A DNA stretch of 30,989 bases, taken from contig CAYMOV010000025.1 in the NCBI GenBank assembly GCA_964392085.1, positions 1-30,989 on the forward strand, given 5' to 3'. How positions within the stretch are numbered: position 1 is the stretch's first letter; every line of letters starts with the position of its first letter. A program made the position numbers and the translations under genes. The notes beneath the pieces are model-generated. The model was given only the letters and a program-made list of their open reading frames with translations. It was not told the DNA's origin and ran no database searches. Origin of the DNA: CAYMOV01 sp964392085 (GTDB lineage: Bacteria; Oederibacteriota; Muellerivitia; Muellerivitales; Muellerivitaceae). Shown here piece after piece: positions 15,420 to 23,128 of this stretch.

Positions 15420-16658
15420 CTACCCGGGTAATTCCAACCCTTCCGCTTCCCAACCGCCCGACAATCGAAGCCTTCCCTTCTGCCCGCTTCCCAGGATCAT
15501 CAAAGCGGTCAACATCAACAACCCCGAAATCAGGACAACGCAAGCCTTCCACCCACCCCAATCCCACAACAAACCCGGCACCACCGAACCGGCGAACCCC
15601 CCTAAATAATAGAAAGTCACGTAGAGGCCGATCGCGGAAGCCCGGGACTTCCCCGCCACCGCGCCCACCCTCAGGTTCGTCAGAATTTGGCATACAAAAA
15701 CCCCTGAGGAACAGAGGGTGATGCCCAGGAGTACCCACGGGAGGCTCGAGAGGAGGGTCAAATCAACGCCCACCGCCGAGGTCAGGAGGGAAACCACCAG
15801 GGTTCTCCTCCCGTTTAGTCGGTCCACCCGACGGCCCACGAGGGGCGTGATCACAGCGCCGGCGAGGTAGACGAAAAACAGGGACCCCAAGGCCGAGGGT
15901 CCAAGGCGGAAAGGCGGCGCCGCCAGGTAAAAGGTGATGTAGGTAAAGGTGCCCACCAGGGAGAAAAGCAGGACGAACCCAACCGTGAAGATCAGTTGGA
16001 GGTCCGGATTCGCGAGGTGTCGACCCATATGCCGGAGGCCCAATCGGTAACCCCGGACCTTCCTGAATTTTTGGGCTAAAGGCAACCAGGCGGCGACCCC
16101 CCACGTCATCAGGAGGATGAGGACCCCTAAGGCCAGGAAGACGCCCCGCCAACCGAACGCGGTGGACACCCAACCTGAGAGGAACCGGCCGGAAAATCCA
16201 CCGATCACCGTCCCGGTCACGTAGACGGAAGTCGCGTAACCCACCTTGTCCTTGGGCCATTCCTCGTTGACGTAGGCGACCGTCACCGTGAAAACCGCCG
16301 GCGTGAACAAGCCCTGCAGGAATCTCCAGGCCACCAAGGCCGGCAGGGTGGCGGCGGTCGCGCTGAGGAGGTTGACGAGCCCCAAGAGGATGAGCGCGGG
16401 GACGATCACCTTTTTCCGTCCCCGTTTATCGGCGAACAACCCCACCCAGGGAGCGGCGAGCGCGACCGCGAGGGTCGCGGCGGATACGGTCAGGCTGACC
16501 GCCAATTTCGAGGCATGGAATATTTCCAGGAAGGACGGCAAAAGGGGCTGGGTGGCGTAGAGGGAAAGGAACGCGCAGAATCCGGTCAGACCGATGCCCA
16601 ACGTCTTAAGGTCGAGGCTTTGCGGGTCAACGGGAGGGCGGTCGGGAGGGTGCGTCAT
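15420..16658 (-). CDS. Major facilitator superfamily transporter (YnfM-like)
   Basis: 412 aa with about twelve hydrophobic segments. MFS motif A is present after TM2 (GLFADKRGRKK, residues 73-83), and 'ATQPLLPSFLEIF' near residue 35 resembles the YnfM/AraJ-like efflux group ('AQPLLP'). Conserved glycines in 'GTVIGGFSGRFLSGW' mark TM5 (motif C region). The protein is likely a proton-coupled exporter in the inner membrane; the substrate cannot be read from sequence. The ATG at 16658 has GAGG 14 bases upstream, a somewhat long spacing. It stands alone between uvrC and the kinase operon, with 113 bp on its upstream side holding no clear promoter. Confidence 0.9.
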   Translation of the reverse strand: MTHPPDRPPVDPQSLDLKTLGIGLTGFCAFLSLYATQPLLPSFLEIFHASKLAVSLTVSAATLAVALAAPWVGLFADKRGRKKVIVPALILLGLVNLLSATAATLPALVAWRFLQGLFTPAVFTVTVAYVNEEWPKDKVGYATSVYVTGTVIGGFSGRFLSGWVSTAFGWRGVFLALGVLILLMTWGVAAWLPLAQKFRKVRGYRLGLRHMGRHLANPDLQLIFTVGFVLLFSLVGTFTYITFYLAAPPFRLGPSALGSLFFVYLAGAVITPLVGRRVDRLNGRRTLVVSLLTSAVGVDLTLLSSLPWVLLGITLCSSGVFVCQILTNLRVGAVAGKSRASAIGLYVTFYYLGGFAGSVVPGLLWDWGGWKACVVLISGLLMLTALMILGSGQKGRLRLSGGWEAEGLELPG

Positions 16659-16771
16659 GGTTTTTGAGCCTCGGTTCGTCGAGGGCCACCTCGACGTCTG
16701 GAAGATTTTACCCGGGAAGGGACCCTGTCCACGTTGATTTTCGACATAGGGGCATCCCCAGGAACCAACGG

Positions 16772-18637
16772 CTAAGCCGTCGGGGGGGGATCCGGGGATG
16801 TTCGTGCCGGATCGGTGGATGCTTTCCCGGGTTTTTCCTCAAAATACGCCTTCAACTTTCGGGCGAGGGCCCGGCTGAAGCCGGGGACTGAGGCGAGCTC
16901 CTCCTCGCTGGCCTCCGACACCTTCTGGGCCGAGTCGAACGCCCGGTAAAGCGCCCTTAACCGTTGGGGGCCGATCCCCGGTACGGTTTGGAGGAGCGAT
17001 GTCAGGGCGGTCTTCTCCCGCAGGATCCGATGGTACCCCACGGCGAACCGGTGGGCCTCGTCCCGCACCCTCTGGAGGAGGTGCCGGGTCTTGAGGTGAC
17101 CCCTGAAATCCACCGGGGCCTCATGACCCGGGACAAAAACCTCCTCTTCCCGTTTGGCAAGGGCCGCCACCCCGAAGACTTCCTCGCCGAAATGGTCCCT
17201 CAGGATGGGCAACACGGTCGAGAGTTGGCCCTTGCCCCCGTCCATCAGGAACAGGTCCGGTACCGGCAGTCCGTCCCGTTCCACCAGCTTGAGGTAACGC
17301 CCCATCATCTCGGCATGGGAAGCGTAATCATCCACCCCCTCGACGGTCTTCATGCGGAACTTCCGGTAGAGGGCCTTGTCCGGCGCCCCGTCCCGGAACA
17401 GCACGGCGGAACCCACGGTGAACTTCCCCTGGAGCGTGGAAATGTCGAAGCAGGCGATGACCCGGGGGGAACGCTTAAGGCCAAGGAGCGCCTGGAGGTC
17501 GTCGAGGGTAGTGCCCTTCTGGATCTCCTCCTTCAAGGCCTGGAGGACGTTGGTTTCCGCCAGGGAAGCCAACTGGTCCTGCCAGTCCTCCCGGGGCTTA
17601 TGGAGCTTGCCCTTCCCCTTCAGCCGGGTGTCCGCCCAGAGCTGGGCTTCCCCGGTCAATTCCATCTCTTTCGGCACCAACACTTCCCCCGGCAGGAAGA
17701 CGCCGGGGCCGTAGAACTGGTCCAGGAAGGCCGGCAGGACCTCGGGGAGGGGCGCCTCCAACTCGTTGTCCAGGGTGAGGGCAAGGCTCTCGATGAGTTT
17801 CCCGTCCCGTACCTGTAGCACGGAGACCAACACTTTCGACAACCCGGCGGCCAGGGCGATGGCATCCACGTTTCGTTTCTCGGCGGTCAAAACCGTGTTC
17901 CCGCCCTGCATCTGCTCGATGGAGGCCTTGAGGTCCCGCAAGCGGGCCGCCTCCTCATATTCAAGCCGCTCGGAAGCCTTCAGCATGTCGGCGGCCAACC
18001 GTTCCAACAGCTCATCATGGCGCCCCTCCAGGAACCACCTGGCCTTCTCCACAAGCGGCTGGTAGCCCGGGGGATCCACCGCCCGGATGCAGGGGGCCGG
18101 ACATTGCTTGATTTGGTAGCTCAAACAGGCGCGCTCCAGGACCTTCGGCCCCTCCGGCGGGATGTCCAGGTCGCAGTCCCTCAGGTTGAAGTACCGGTGC
18201 ATGAGCTTCACGATCTCGCGCACCTTAAGGTTCGGGTAGGGGCCGTAATACTTGGACCCGTCGGCCAGGGGGCGGCGGCTCACCATGACACGGGGAAAGG
18301 CCTCCTGGGCCGTCAATCGGAGGTAGGGATAGCTCTTGTCGTCCCGAAGCAGGATGTTGTAGCGGGGCCTGTGCTTCTTGATGAGGTTGCTCTCGAGGAG
18401 CAGGGCCTGCTGCTCGGAATCAGTGAGGATAAAATCAAGTGTCTGGGCCCGGGCCGTGAGGGACCGGACCTTGGCTTGGTCCTGGCCCTGGGCGCGGAAG
18501 TAGGAGGAAGTGCGTTTGCGGAGGGAGATCGCCTTGCCGACGTAAAGGATGACGCCCGACGGGCTCTTGAAGAGGTATACCCCGGGCTGTTCCGGCATGG
18601 CCTTGGATTGTTCGATCAGGGGCGTCAGGTCCAGCAT
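16772..18637 (-). CDS. uvrC: Excinuclease ABC subunit C
   Basis: 621 aa, normal length; ATG at 18637 behind GGAGG. UvrC makes both incisions around UvrB-bound DNA lesions in nucleotide excision repair. The GIY-YIG nuclease is at the N-terminus (GVY at 19-21, YVG at 32-34, Arg40) and makes the 3' cut. The UVR motif that binds UvrB is near residue 210 ('RLEYEEAARLRDLKASIEQM'). The RNase H-like nuclease for the 5' cut has 'IACFDISTLQG', 'LFLMDGGKGQL' and 'RDEAHRFAVGYHR'. A tandem helix-hairpin-helix follows ('LQTVPGIGPQRLRALY', 'SVPGFSRALARKLKAY'). The family often reads DISHxQG; here it is DISTLQG. It follows uvrB by 180 bp on the same strand; the gap contains a large inverted repeat. Confidence 0.97.
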   Translation of the reverse strand: MLDLTPLIEQSKAMPEQPGVYLFKSPSGVILYVGKAISLRKRTSSYFRAQGQDQAKVRSLTARAQTLDFILTDSEQQALLLESNLIKKHRPRYNILLRDDKSYPYLRLTAQEAFPRVMVSRRPLADGSKYYGPYPNLKVREIVKLMHRYFNLRDCDLDIPPEGPKVLERACLSYQIKQCPAPCIRAVDPPGYQPLVEKARWFLEGRHDELLERLAADMLKASERLEYEEAARLRDLKASIEQMQGGNTVLTAEKRNVDAIALAAGLSKVLVSVLQVRDGKLIESLALTLDNELEAPLPEVLPAFLDQFYGPGVFLPGEVLVPKEMELTGEAQLWADTRLKGKGKLHKPREDWQDQLASLAETNVLQALKEEIQKGTTLDDLQALLGLKRSPRVIACFDISTLQGKFTVGSAVLFRDGAPDKALYRKFRMKTVEGVDDYASHAEMMGRYLKLVERDGLPVPDLFLMDGGKGQLSTVLPILRDHFGEEVFGVAALAKREEEVFVPGHEAPVDFRGHLKTRHLLQRVRDEAHRFAVGYHRILREKTALTSLLQTVPGIGPQRLRALYRAFDSAQKVSEASEEELASVPGFSRALARKLKAYFEEKPGKASTDPARTSPDPPPTA

Positions 18638-18672
18638 GCGTCAACAACCTCCGAGAATCAGCGAAACCAATT

Positions 18673-18791
18673 CACCACAATGGACACCATGAACACAATG
18701 GCCCCGATGTACAAAAAGCAACTAACACGCGGACACCCATCATGGGTCCTATAGGGTTTAAGACATTGTGTCCATTGAGGCCATTGTGGTG
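18673..18791. repeat. Imperfect inverted repeat of 9-bp-periodic units between uvrB and uvrC
   Basis: Arms 18673-18700 and 18764-18791 match as inverted repeats at 24 of 28 positions (CACCACAATGG, then a divergent 10 bases, then CACAATG) across a 63-bp spacer. Each arm is built from near-tandem 9-mers: CAATGGACA, CCATGAACA and CAATGGCCC on the left; CATTGTGTC, CATTGAGGC and CATTGTGGT on the right. The block fills most of the uvrB-uvrC gap and contains no gene. Confidence 0.7.
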
Positions 18792-18817
18792 TACATTTTG
18801 AGCTGTTGCAGAGGCGG

Positions 18818-20812
18818 TTATCCTCTTTTGAAGCCGTCCCGGAGGCGGCGGATCTGGTCGCGCAGTTCCGCGGCCTCCTCGTACCGATACTCCTGGGCGT
18901 ATTTCAACATGGTCTTCTCGAGGTCCATGATCCTCCGGGGGATCGCCTGGGGCGGCAGGTATGCCTCCTCAGGCGTCCCCTCCTCCGCCGCCGTGGGCAC
19001 GGTGTAGTAGTCCTTCTCATAGACCGTCCCCAGGATGTCCCGGATCGCCTTCTTGATCGTGGTCGGGGTGATGCCGTGTACCCGGTTGTAGTCCCCTTGG
19101 ACCTTCCGACGCCGGGTGGTCTCGTCCACGGTTTTCTGGATCGCGGGGGTCATCTTATCGGCGTATAGGATGACCTTCCCCTCCACGTTCCGGGCGGCCC
19201 GGCCCGCGGTCTGGAGCAGGGCGGTCTCAGAGCGCAGGAACCCCTGTTGATCCGCGTCCAGGATCGCCACGAGCCCCACCTCGGGAAGGTCCAGGCCCTC
19301 GCGGAGCAGGTTGACCCCCACCAACACGTCGTAGATCCCCTCCCGCAGGTCCCGGATGATCTTGATGCGCTCCAGGGTCTCCACGTCCGAATGGAGGTAG
19401 ACGCCCTTGATCAGCATGTCCTTCAGGTAACGGGACAGGTCCTCGGCCATCTTCTTGGTCAGGGTGGTCACCAGGGTTCGCTGGCCCCGCTTCACCCTTT
19501 CCTTGATCTGGCCCATCAAGTCGTCCACCTGGCCCGTCACGGGACGGATCTCCACCTCGGGGTCCATCAGACCCGTGGGCCGGATGACCTGCTCGGCCAC
19601 CCGGCCTTTCGCGAGGGCGATCTCCTCCTTGGCCGGCGTGGCGGAGACATAGATCACCGGCCCCACCCGCTGGAGGAATTCCTCGAACTTCAGGGGCCGG
19701 TTGTCGATGGCGCAGGGCAGGCGGAACCCGAAGTCCACGAGGTTGCGTTTCCGGGCGTAATCCCCGTGCTGCATGGCGTGGAGCTGGGGCAAGGTGGCGT
19801 GGGACTCGTCCACGAAGGTCAGGAATCCCTTGGGGAAGTAATCCAAAAGGGTATAGGGCGGTTCCCCGGCCTTCCGGCCGTCGAAATATCGGCTGTAGTT
19901 CTCGATCCCCTGGCAGTAACCCATCTCCTCGATCATCTCCAGGTCGTAGGTCGTGCGTTGCTCCAGGCGCTGGGCCTCGACGAGCTTCCCCGCCTGGGTG
20001 AACTTCACGAGGGTCTCCCGCAGTTCCTCCCGGATAGCCCCGCAGGCCGACTTGAGCTCCTCGGGGGGGGTCACGTAATGCTTCGCCGGGTAAATGGCGA
20101 GAACCGTCCGACGGTTCAAGGGGCTCCCGGTGACCGCGTCGATCTCGGAGATCCGCTCGATCTCCTCACCGAAGAACTCGATCCGGTAGGGGTTCTCCTC
20201 ATAGGCCGGGAATATCTCCAGCACGTCGCCCCGGAGGCGGAACTTCCCCCGGGTGAAGTCGATCTCGTTGCGGGCGTACTGGATATCCACCAGGTCCCGC
20301 ATGAGGCCCGCCAGGGGCACCGTTTGACCCTCCCGGAGCACCAGGTGCATCTTCTTGTAGTTGACCGGGTTGCCCAAGCCGTAGATGCAGGAGACCGAGG
20401 CCACGATGATGACGTCCTGACGTTCCTGGAGAAGGGCGGTGGCCTCCAGGCGAAGGCGGTCCAGTTCCTCGTTGATGGAGGCGTCCTTCTCGATGAACAG
20501 GTCCCGCTGGGGGACGTAGGCCTCGGGCTGGTAATAGTCGTAATAGCTCACGAAATAGGCCACGGCGTTCTTGGGGAAGAATTCCTTGAATTCGCCGTAA
20601 AGCTGGGCCGCCAGGGTCTTGTTGTGGGACAGGATGAGGGCCGGCTTTTGGAGCTTTTGGATGACCTGGGCCATGGTGAAGGTCTTACCGGACCCGGTCA
20701 CGCCCAGGAGGATCTGGTGGTCGGCGCCGGCGTTGAGGCCTTTCACAAGGTAGTCGATCGCCTGGGGCTGGTCGCCGGTCGGCTGGAAATCCGTGGTCAA
20801 TTCCAATTTCAT
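18818..20812 (-). CDS. uvrB: Excinuclease ABC subunit B
   Basis: 664 aa, full length. UvrB is the damage-verifying helicase-like subunit that is loaded by UvrA and then recruits UvrC. Walker A GVTGSGKT (37-44) is intact. The damage-probing beta-hairpin follows ('YYDYYQPEAYVPQRDLFIEK'). Helicase motifs include FVDESHA, YVSATP, 'LVGVNLLREGLDLPEVGLVA' and QTAGRAARN (more often QTIGRAARN). The C-terminal UVR motif ('EYRYEEAAELRDQIRRLRD') is present. The ATG at 20812 has no good ribosome site close by, but the N-terminus aligns with the family. It is followed by uvrC; uvrA is not in the window. I see no recognisable SOS box in the upstream 300 bp. Confidence 0.98.
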   Translation of the reverse strand: MKLELTTDFQPTGDQPQAIDYLVKGLNAGADHQILLGVTGSGKTFTMAQVIQKLQKPALILSHNKTLAAQLYGEFKEFFPKNAVAYFVSYYDYYQPEAYVPQRDLFIEKDASINEELDRLRLEATALLQERQDVIIVASVSCIYGLGNPVNYKKMHLVLREGQTVPLAGLMRDLVDIQYARNEIDFTRGKFRLRGDVLEIFPAYEENPYRIEFFGEEIERISEIDAVTGSPLNRRTVLAIYPAKHYVTPPEELKSACGAIREELRETLVKFTQAGKLVEAQRLEQRTTYDLEMIEEMGYCQGIENYSRYFDGRKAGEPPYTLLDYFPKGFLTFVDESHATLPQLHAMQHGDYARKRNLVDFGFRLPCAIDNRPLKFEEFLQRVGPVIYVSATPAKEEIALAKGRVAEQVIRPTGLMDPEVEIRPVTGQVDDLMGQIKERVKRGQRTLVTTLTKKMAEDLSRYLKDMLIKGVYLHSDVETLERIKIIRDLREGIYDVLVGVNLLREGLDLPEVGLVAILDADQQGFLRSETALLQTAGRAARNVEGKVILYADKMTPAIQKTVDETTRRRKVQGDYNRVHGITPTTIKKAIRDILGTVYEKDYYTVPTAAEEGTPEEAYLPPQAIPRRIMDLEKTMLKYAQEYRYEEAAELRDQIRRLRDGFKRG

Positions 20813-21054
20813 GGGTTCATTCTGGGGCCGGGAAGGAACGGGTTCAAGGGCGCTTTCATCAAAACAAGGCCCAGTAAAACCATTTCACCGCCACCCGTCA
20901 GCCTTCGGCTGAGGGCGTAAACGAGGTCACAAAGAGAAGCCTGAATAAAGGACCTCTAAAGAAACCATACAAAGCTTAATCACCGTGATTCTCATTCGCG
21001 GTTCTTGGTGGTCTTGGTGCTCTTGGTGGTGAAAGAAGTCGTGTTGAAGTCATC
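20813..21054. other. Intergenic region upstream of uvrB
   Basis: No gene is seen. The region holds a 15-nt perfect hairpin (20898-20912, TCAGCC/GGCTGA), a 13-bp near-perfect palindrome AATCACCGTGATT (20978-20990) that could be an operator, and a run of 9-bp units listed separately. No -35/-10 pair is convincing. Confidence 0.5.
21003..21031. repeat. Three tandem 9-bp units (TCTTGGTGG type)
   Basis: TCTTGGTGG, TCTTGGTGC and TCTTGGTGG run head to tail, followed by TG. The 9-bp period and the xxTTGxxxx pattern echo the units between uvrB and uvrC, suggesting one family of intergenic elements. Confidence 0.6.
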
Positions 21055-21096
21055 AAAAAAAAAGCCCGCCCCGCCCTTAAATCGGGCGGAACGGGC
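21055..21096 (-). terminator. Intrinsic terminator of the second stalked lipoprotein gene
   Basis: A 13-bp stem with two G-T pairs (21064-21076 with 21084-21096) and a 7-nt loop is followed on the minus strand by nine T (21055-21063). It lies 14 bp after the stop codon at 21111. Confidence 0.9.
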
Positions 21097-21110
21097 CTGG
21101 CAGGTTCAAA

Positions 21111-22679
21111 TCAATAGAAGTTGACCTCATCCACCCAGAAGTCGTAGATGTCCCCCGTCGGGTTGGGCGGCGTCAGCGCGTCCGATTGGAACTGGACGCC
21201 GAAGACCGAAACGGGGTTGAAGGCCACCTGGGGCACTCCCCATCCCTCTTGGGTCGGGTACAGGTTAGGCCCACCCGATACGAAATCAACCTTGTACAAA
21301 GTCCAGTTCTGGGTGAGGTCCAACTGCACCCGGTGGTTGTCGTAGCAGTTCGTACACACAGGCCCGGGATTCGTGTCCGCGTTCGGCAACTTCATCTTGA
21401 TCCTGGGGTCGGCCCCCAGATTCGTCCCACACTTGGCGTAGAACGAGATCCCGTTGAAGACACCGATGTTGTAGGGGCCGCCGTTGCCGAAGAAATTGAA
21501 CCCCATTCCGGTGAAGCGGCTGGCGAAGGCCGCGCCCAAAACGCCCGTCAGGTGGGCGGAGTACTGCGTTCCATTGGCGCCCAAGCCGGGCCCGGACACG
21601 AGGAATGGGGCGCCTGCGGGGGGCCAAGTCACCGTATTGCCCCCGTTGTTGGCCACGTCGTCGTAGCTGTACCAGGAACCACTGCGGTTACAGTTGTTCA
21701 GGATGGTGTTGTCGCTGTCCTCCAGGTTGTCGATGGGCTTGCAGTCAGGCGTCGGGGTGGGGGGGGCCGTTTCGTTCACGAAGGCGATGTTGTCCACTTC
21801 GAAACCGAAGTTCTGCCCAGCGGCCGCGTTGGCCTGCCACTGGAGGCCGAAGGATTCCCAGGGGTCGAAGGGTTGGCCGGCCGGGGCCCAACTCGGCTGG
21901 GTCATCCAGGCTTCCCAGACCGTCACGGGTTGCCAGGTGGTGGAGATGATCAGGTCCTGGCCCCAATGTCCGTTGCAGTTCGCCGCGCAATAACCCCCCG
22001 TGGCGGCCGGCTCCGTGAACCCGCCCGGCATGCTGAAACGGACCGAACTGACGGTGCCGCTGATCTGTCGGATGTCGAACCGGATCCCCGAATAGCTCGA
22101 AACGTCGTACATTTGCTTGATGCCGCCCACTGGCGCGATGAAATTGAAACCCACAATGGCGCCGAAGGTGGAGCAGCCGGTGCCGGTCAAGTGGGCTGAA
22201 TAAAGGCTTCCACCCAGGGGCGAGCCGTTGGCGTAAGGAAGAAAGGCCCCGGCGGGATCGGGGAACACCGTGGAGCAGGTGCCGTCGCTGGTGGTGAACC
22301 AGGACCCGGCCGTACCGACGCCCGGTAACAGGTTGATGACGCCGTCGCCGTCCTCCAAGTTGTCGATCCCCACGGGCGGGAGGGGGGTCAGGGTCGGGGT
22401 CTGGGTAAAGGTCTGGGTGGGGCTCAAGGTAAAGGTGGGGGTGAAAGTCCGGGTGGCGGTGGGTTGGCCCGTCCAGGTGATGGTCGGGGTATTGGTTTTG
22501 GTGTTGGTGACCGTGGCGGTCGCGGTGCGGGTGAAGGTCGAGGTCCCGGCTGGTGTCGGGGTGCTGGTGAGGGGCGCCATCGGGGTGATGGGGTAACTGC
22601 GTTTGCAGCCGACCGGGAACAGCATGAAGGCCGCCGCAACCAGGAGGAGCACCGCAGGGATCCATCGTCCAAATCGCAT
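21111..22679 (-). CDS. Secreted lipoprotein: Thr-rich stalk and two CBM11-like domains (paralogue B)
   Basis: 522 aa from the ATG at 22679, with GGAGG 8-12 bases upstream. A signal sequence ends at FPVGC; the residue three before Cys is Pro, so the lipobox is imperfect, but a Cys followed by basic residues still fits a lipoprotein. Residues ~35-100 are a Thr/Pro stalk of alternating T-x dipeptides. Two homologous ~190-residue domains follow, each starting IDNLED(G/S)D and ending in a DNI.F or DEVNF strand, joined by PPTPTPDCKP. The fold looks like a jelly-roll carbohydrate-binding module (CBM11/CIA30-like); that assignment is by pattern only. A full paralogue lies directly upstream. It has its own sigma54-type promoter and intrinsic terminator, so it is monocistronic. 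Probable role: a surface-displayed glycan- or polymer-binding protein. Confidence 0.8.
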   Translation of the reverse strand: MRFGRWIPAVLLLVAAAFMLFPVGCKRSYPITPMAPLTSTPTPAGTSTFTRTATATVTNTKTNTPTITWTGQPTATRTFTPTFTLSPTQTFTQTPTLTPLPPVGIDNLEDGDGVINLLPGVGTAGSWFTTSDGTCSTVFPDPAGAFLPYANGSPLGGSLYSAHLTGTGCSTFGAIVGFNFIAPVGGIKQMYDVSSYSGIRFDIRQISGTVSSVRFSMPGGFTEPAATGGYCAANCNGHWGQDLIISTTWQPVTVWEAWMTQPSWAPAGQPFDPWESFGLQWQANAAAGQNFGFEVDNIAFVNETAPPTPTPDCKPIDNLEDSDNTILNNCNRSGSWYSYDDVANNGGNTVTWPPAGAPFLVSGPGLGANGTQYSAHLTGVLGAAFASRFTGMGFNFFGNGGPYNIGVFNGISFYAKCGTNLGADPRIKMKLPNADTNPGPVCTNCYDNHRVQLDLTQNWTLYKVDFVSGGPNLYPTQEGWGVPQVAFNPVSVFGVQFQSDALTPPNPTGDIYDFWVDEVNFY

Positions 22680-22702
22680 CCGAAACCTCCAGGTTTTGCT
22701 TG

Positions 22703-22722
22703 GGGCCGCCTTCAAGCGGCCC
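22703..22722 (-). other. 5'-end hairpin of the paralogue B leader
   Basis: A perfect 7-bp GC stem (GGGCCGC/GCGGCCC) with a 6-nt loop starts about 2 nt downstream of the start site predicted from the -24/-12 element. Hairpins at the extreme 5' end often protect mRNA from decay. Confidence 0.4.
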
Positions 22723-22734
22723 GAGGAATAACGT

Positions 22735-22751
22735 TGCAAGACCCTTGCCGG
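22735..22751 (-). promoter_or_regulatory. Sigma54-type (-24/-12) promoter of paralogue B
   Basis: The minus strand reads CCGGCAAGGGTCTTGCA. The invariant GG (-24) and GC (-12) are at exact spacing, and 12 of 14 positions of the YTGGCACGrNNNTTGCW consensus match. The predicted start is near 22724, giving a leader of about 45 nt. There is no competing -35/-10 pair. Confidence 0.65.
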
Positions 22752-22860
22752 GCCACCGAACCCGCCACCCTCAGAAAAGCTACCAGATCATAGGGCATTC
22801 CTCAACTAGCGGGAAGCCCGAATGCGGTTCCAGTTGATCCAGACGGGTGGTTGAACGCTT

Positions 22861-22880
22861 CAAGTCAGTATTATGACTTG
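22861..22880. promoter_or_regulatory. Inverted repeat, putative activator site upstream of paralogue B
   Basis: CAAGTCA-N6-TGACTTG is a perfect 7+7 dyad centred about 122 bp upstream of the -24 GG. That is a typical position for an enhancer-binding protein site. Its AGTCA-N6-TGAC core recurs upstream of paralogue A. Confidence 0.5.
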
Positions 22881-23081
22881 GGAACCAACGAACCCGCCCT
22901 ATTGCGACCACCTTGACCCTTTCCACACATCCCCTGAATGATAGTTGCCGTCGGGAACGTTTTATTCCCCCCGGAAAGGCGAAAGGCGGCCCCGGTCGGC
23001 GAACAGCCCAAGCCGGGATCCACTCCTTGGGCCGACCCGCATTCAACCGATTAAACCCGACACTCCTCATCCTTTGGACTC

Positions 23082-23116
23082 AAAAAAAAAGCCCGCCCCG
23101 AAGGGGGCGGGCTTTT
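23082..23116 (-). terminator. Intrinsic terminator of paralogue A
   Basis: A perfect 9-bp stem GCCCGCCCC/GGGGCGGGC (23091-23099 and 23104-23112) with a 4-nt loop is followed on the minus strand by nine T. It lies 12 bp after the stop at 23129. Its T-run and first stem arm are nearly identical to the terminator at 21055, consistent with the two gene units having arisen by duplication. Confidence 0.92.
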
Positions 23117-23128
23117 CTGCGCCAAGGA

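Larger units (their letters stand above)
22680..23081. other. Regulatory gap between the two stalked-lipoprotein genes
   Basis: No gene is seen in about 400 bp. From the gene outward it contains a leader hairpin (22703-22722), a sigma54-type promoter (22735-22751), a dyad (22861-22880) and a larger stem (22994-23037: GGTCG/CGACC outside GCCCAAG/CTTGGGC). The terminator of the upstream paralogue follows. Confidence 0.7.

Noticed and set aside
19247..20920. Long plus-strand open frame opposite uvrB (also 28189-29838, 6984-8549, 1962-3290, 25272-26657)
   Set aside because: These are antisense shadows of well-supported minus-strand genes, caused by high GC and codon bias; no family motifs or ribosome sites.
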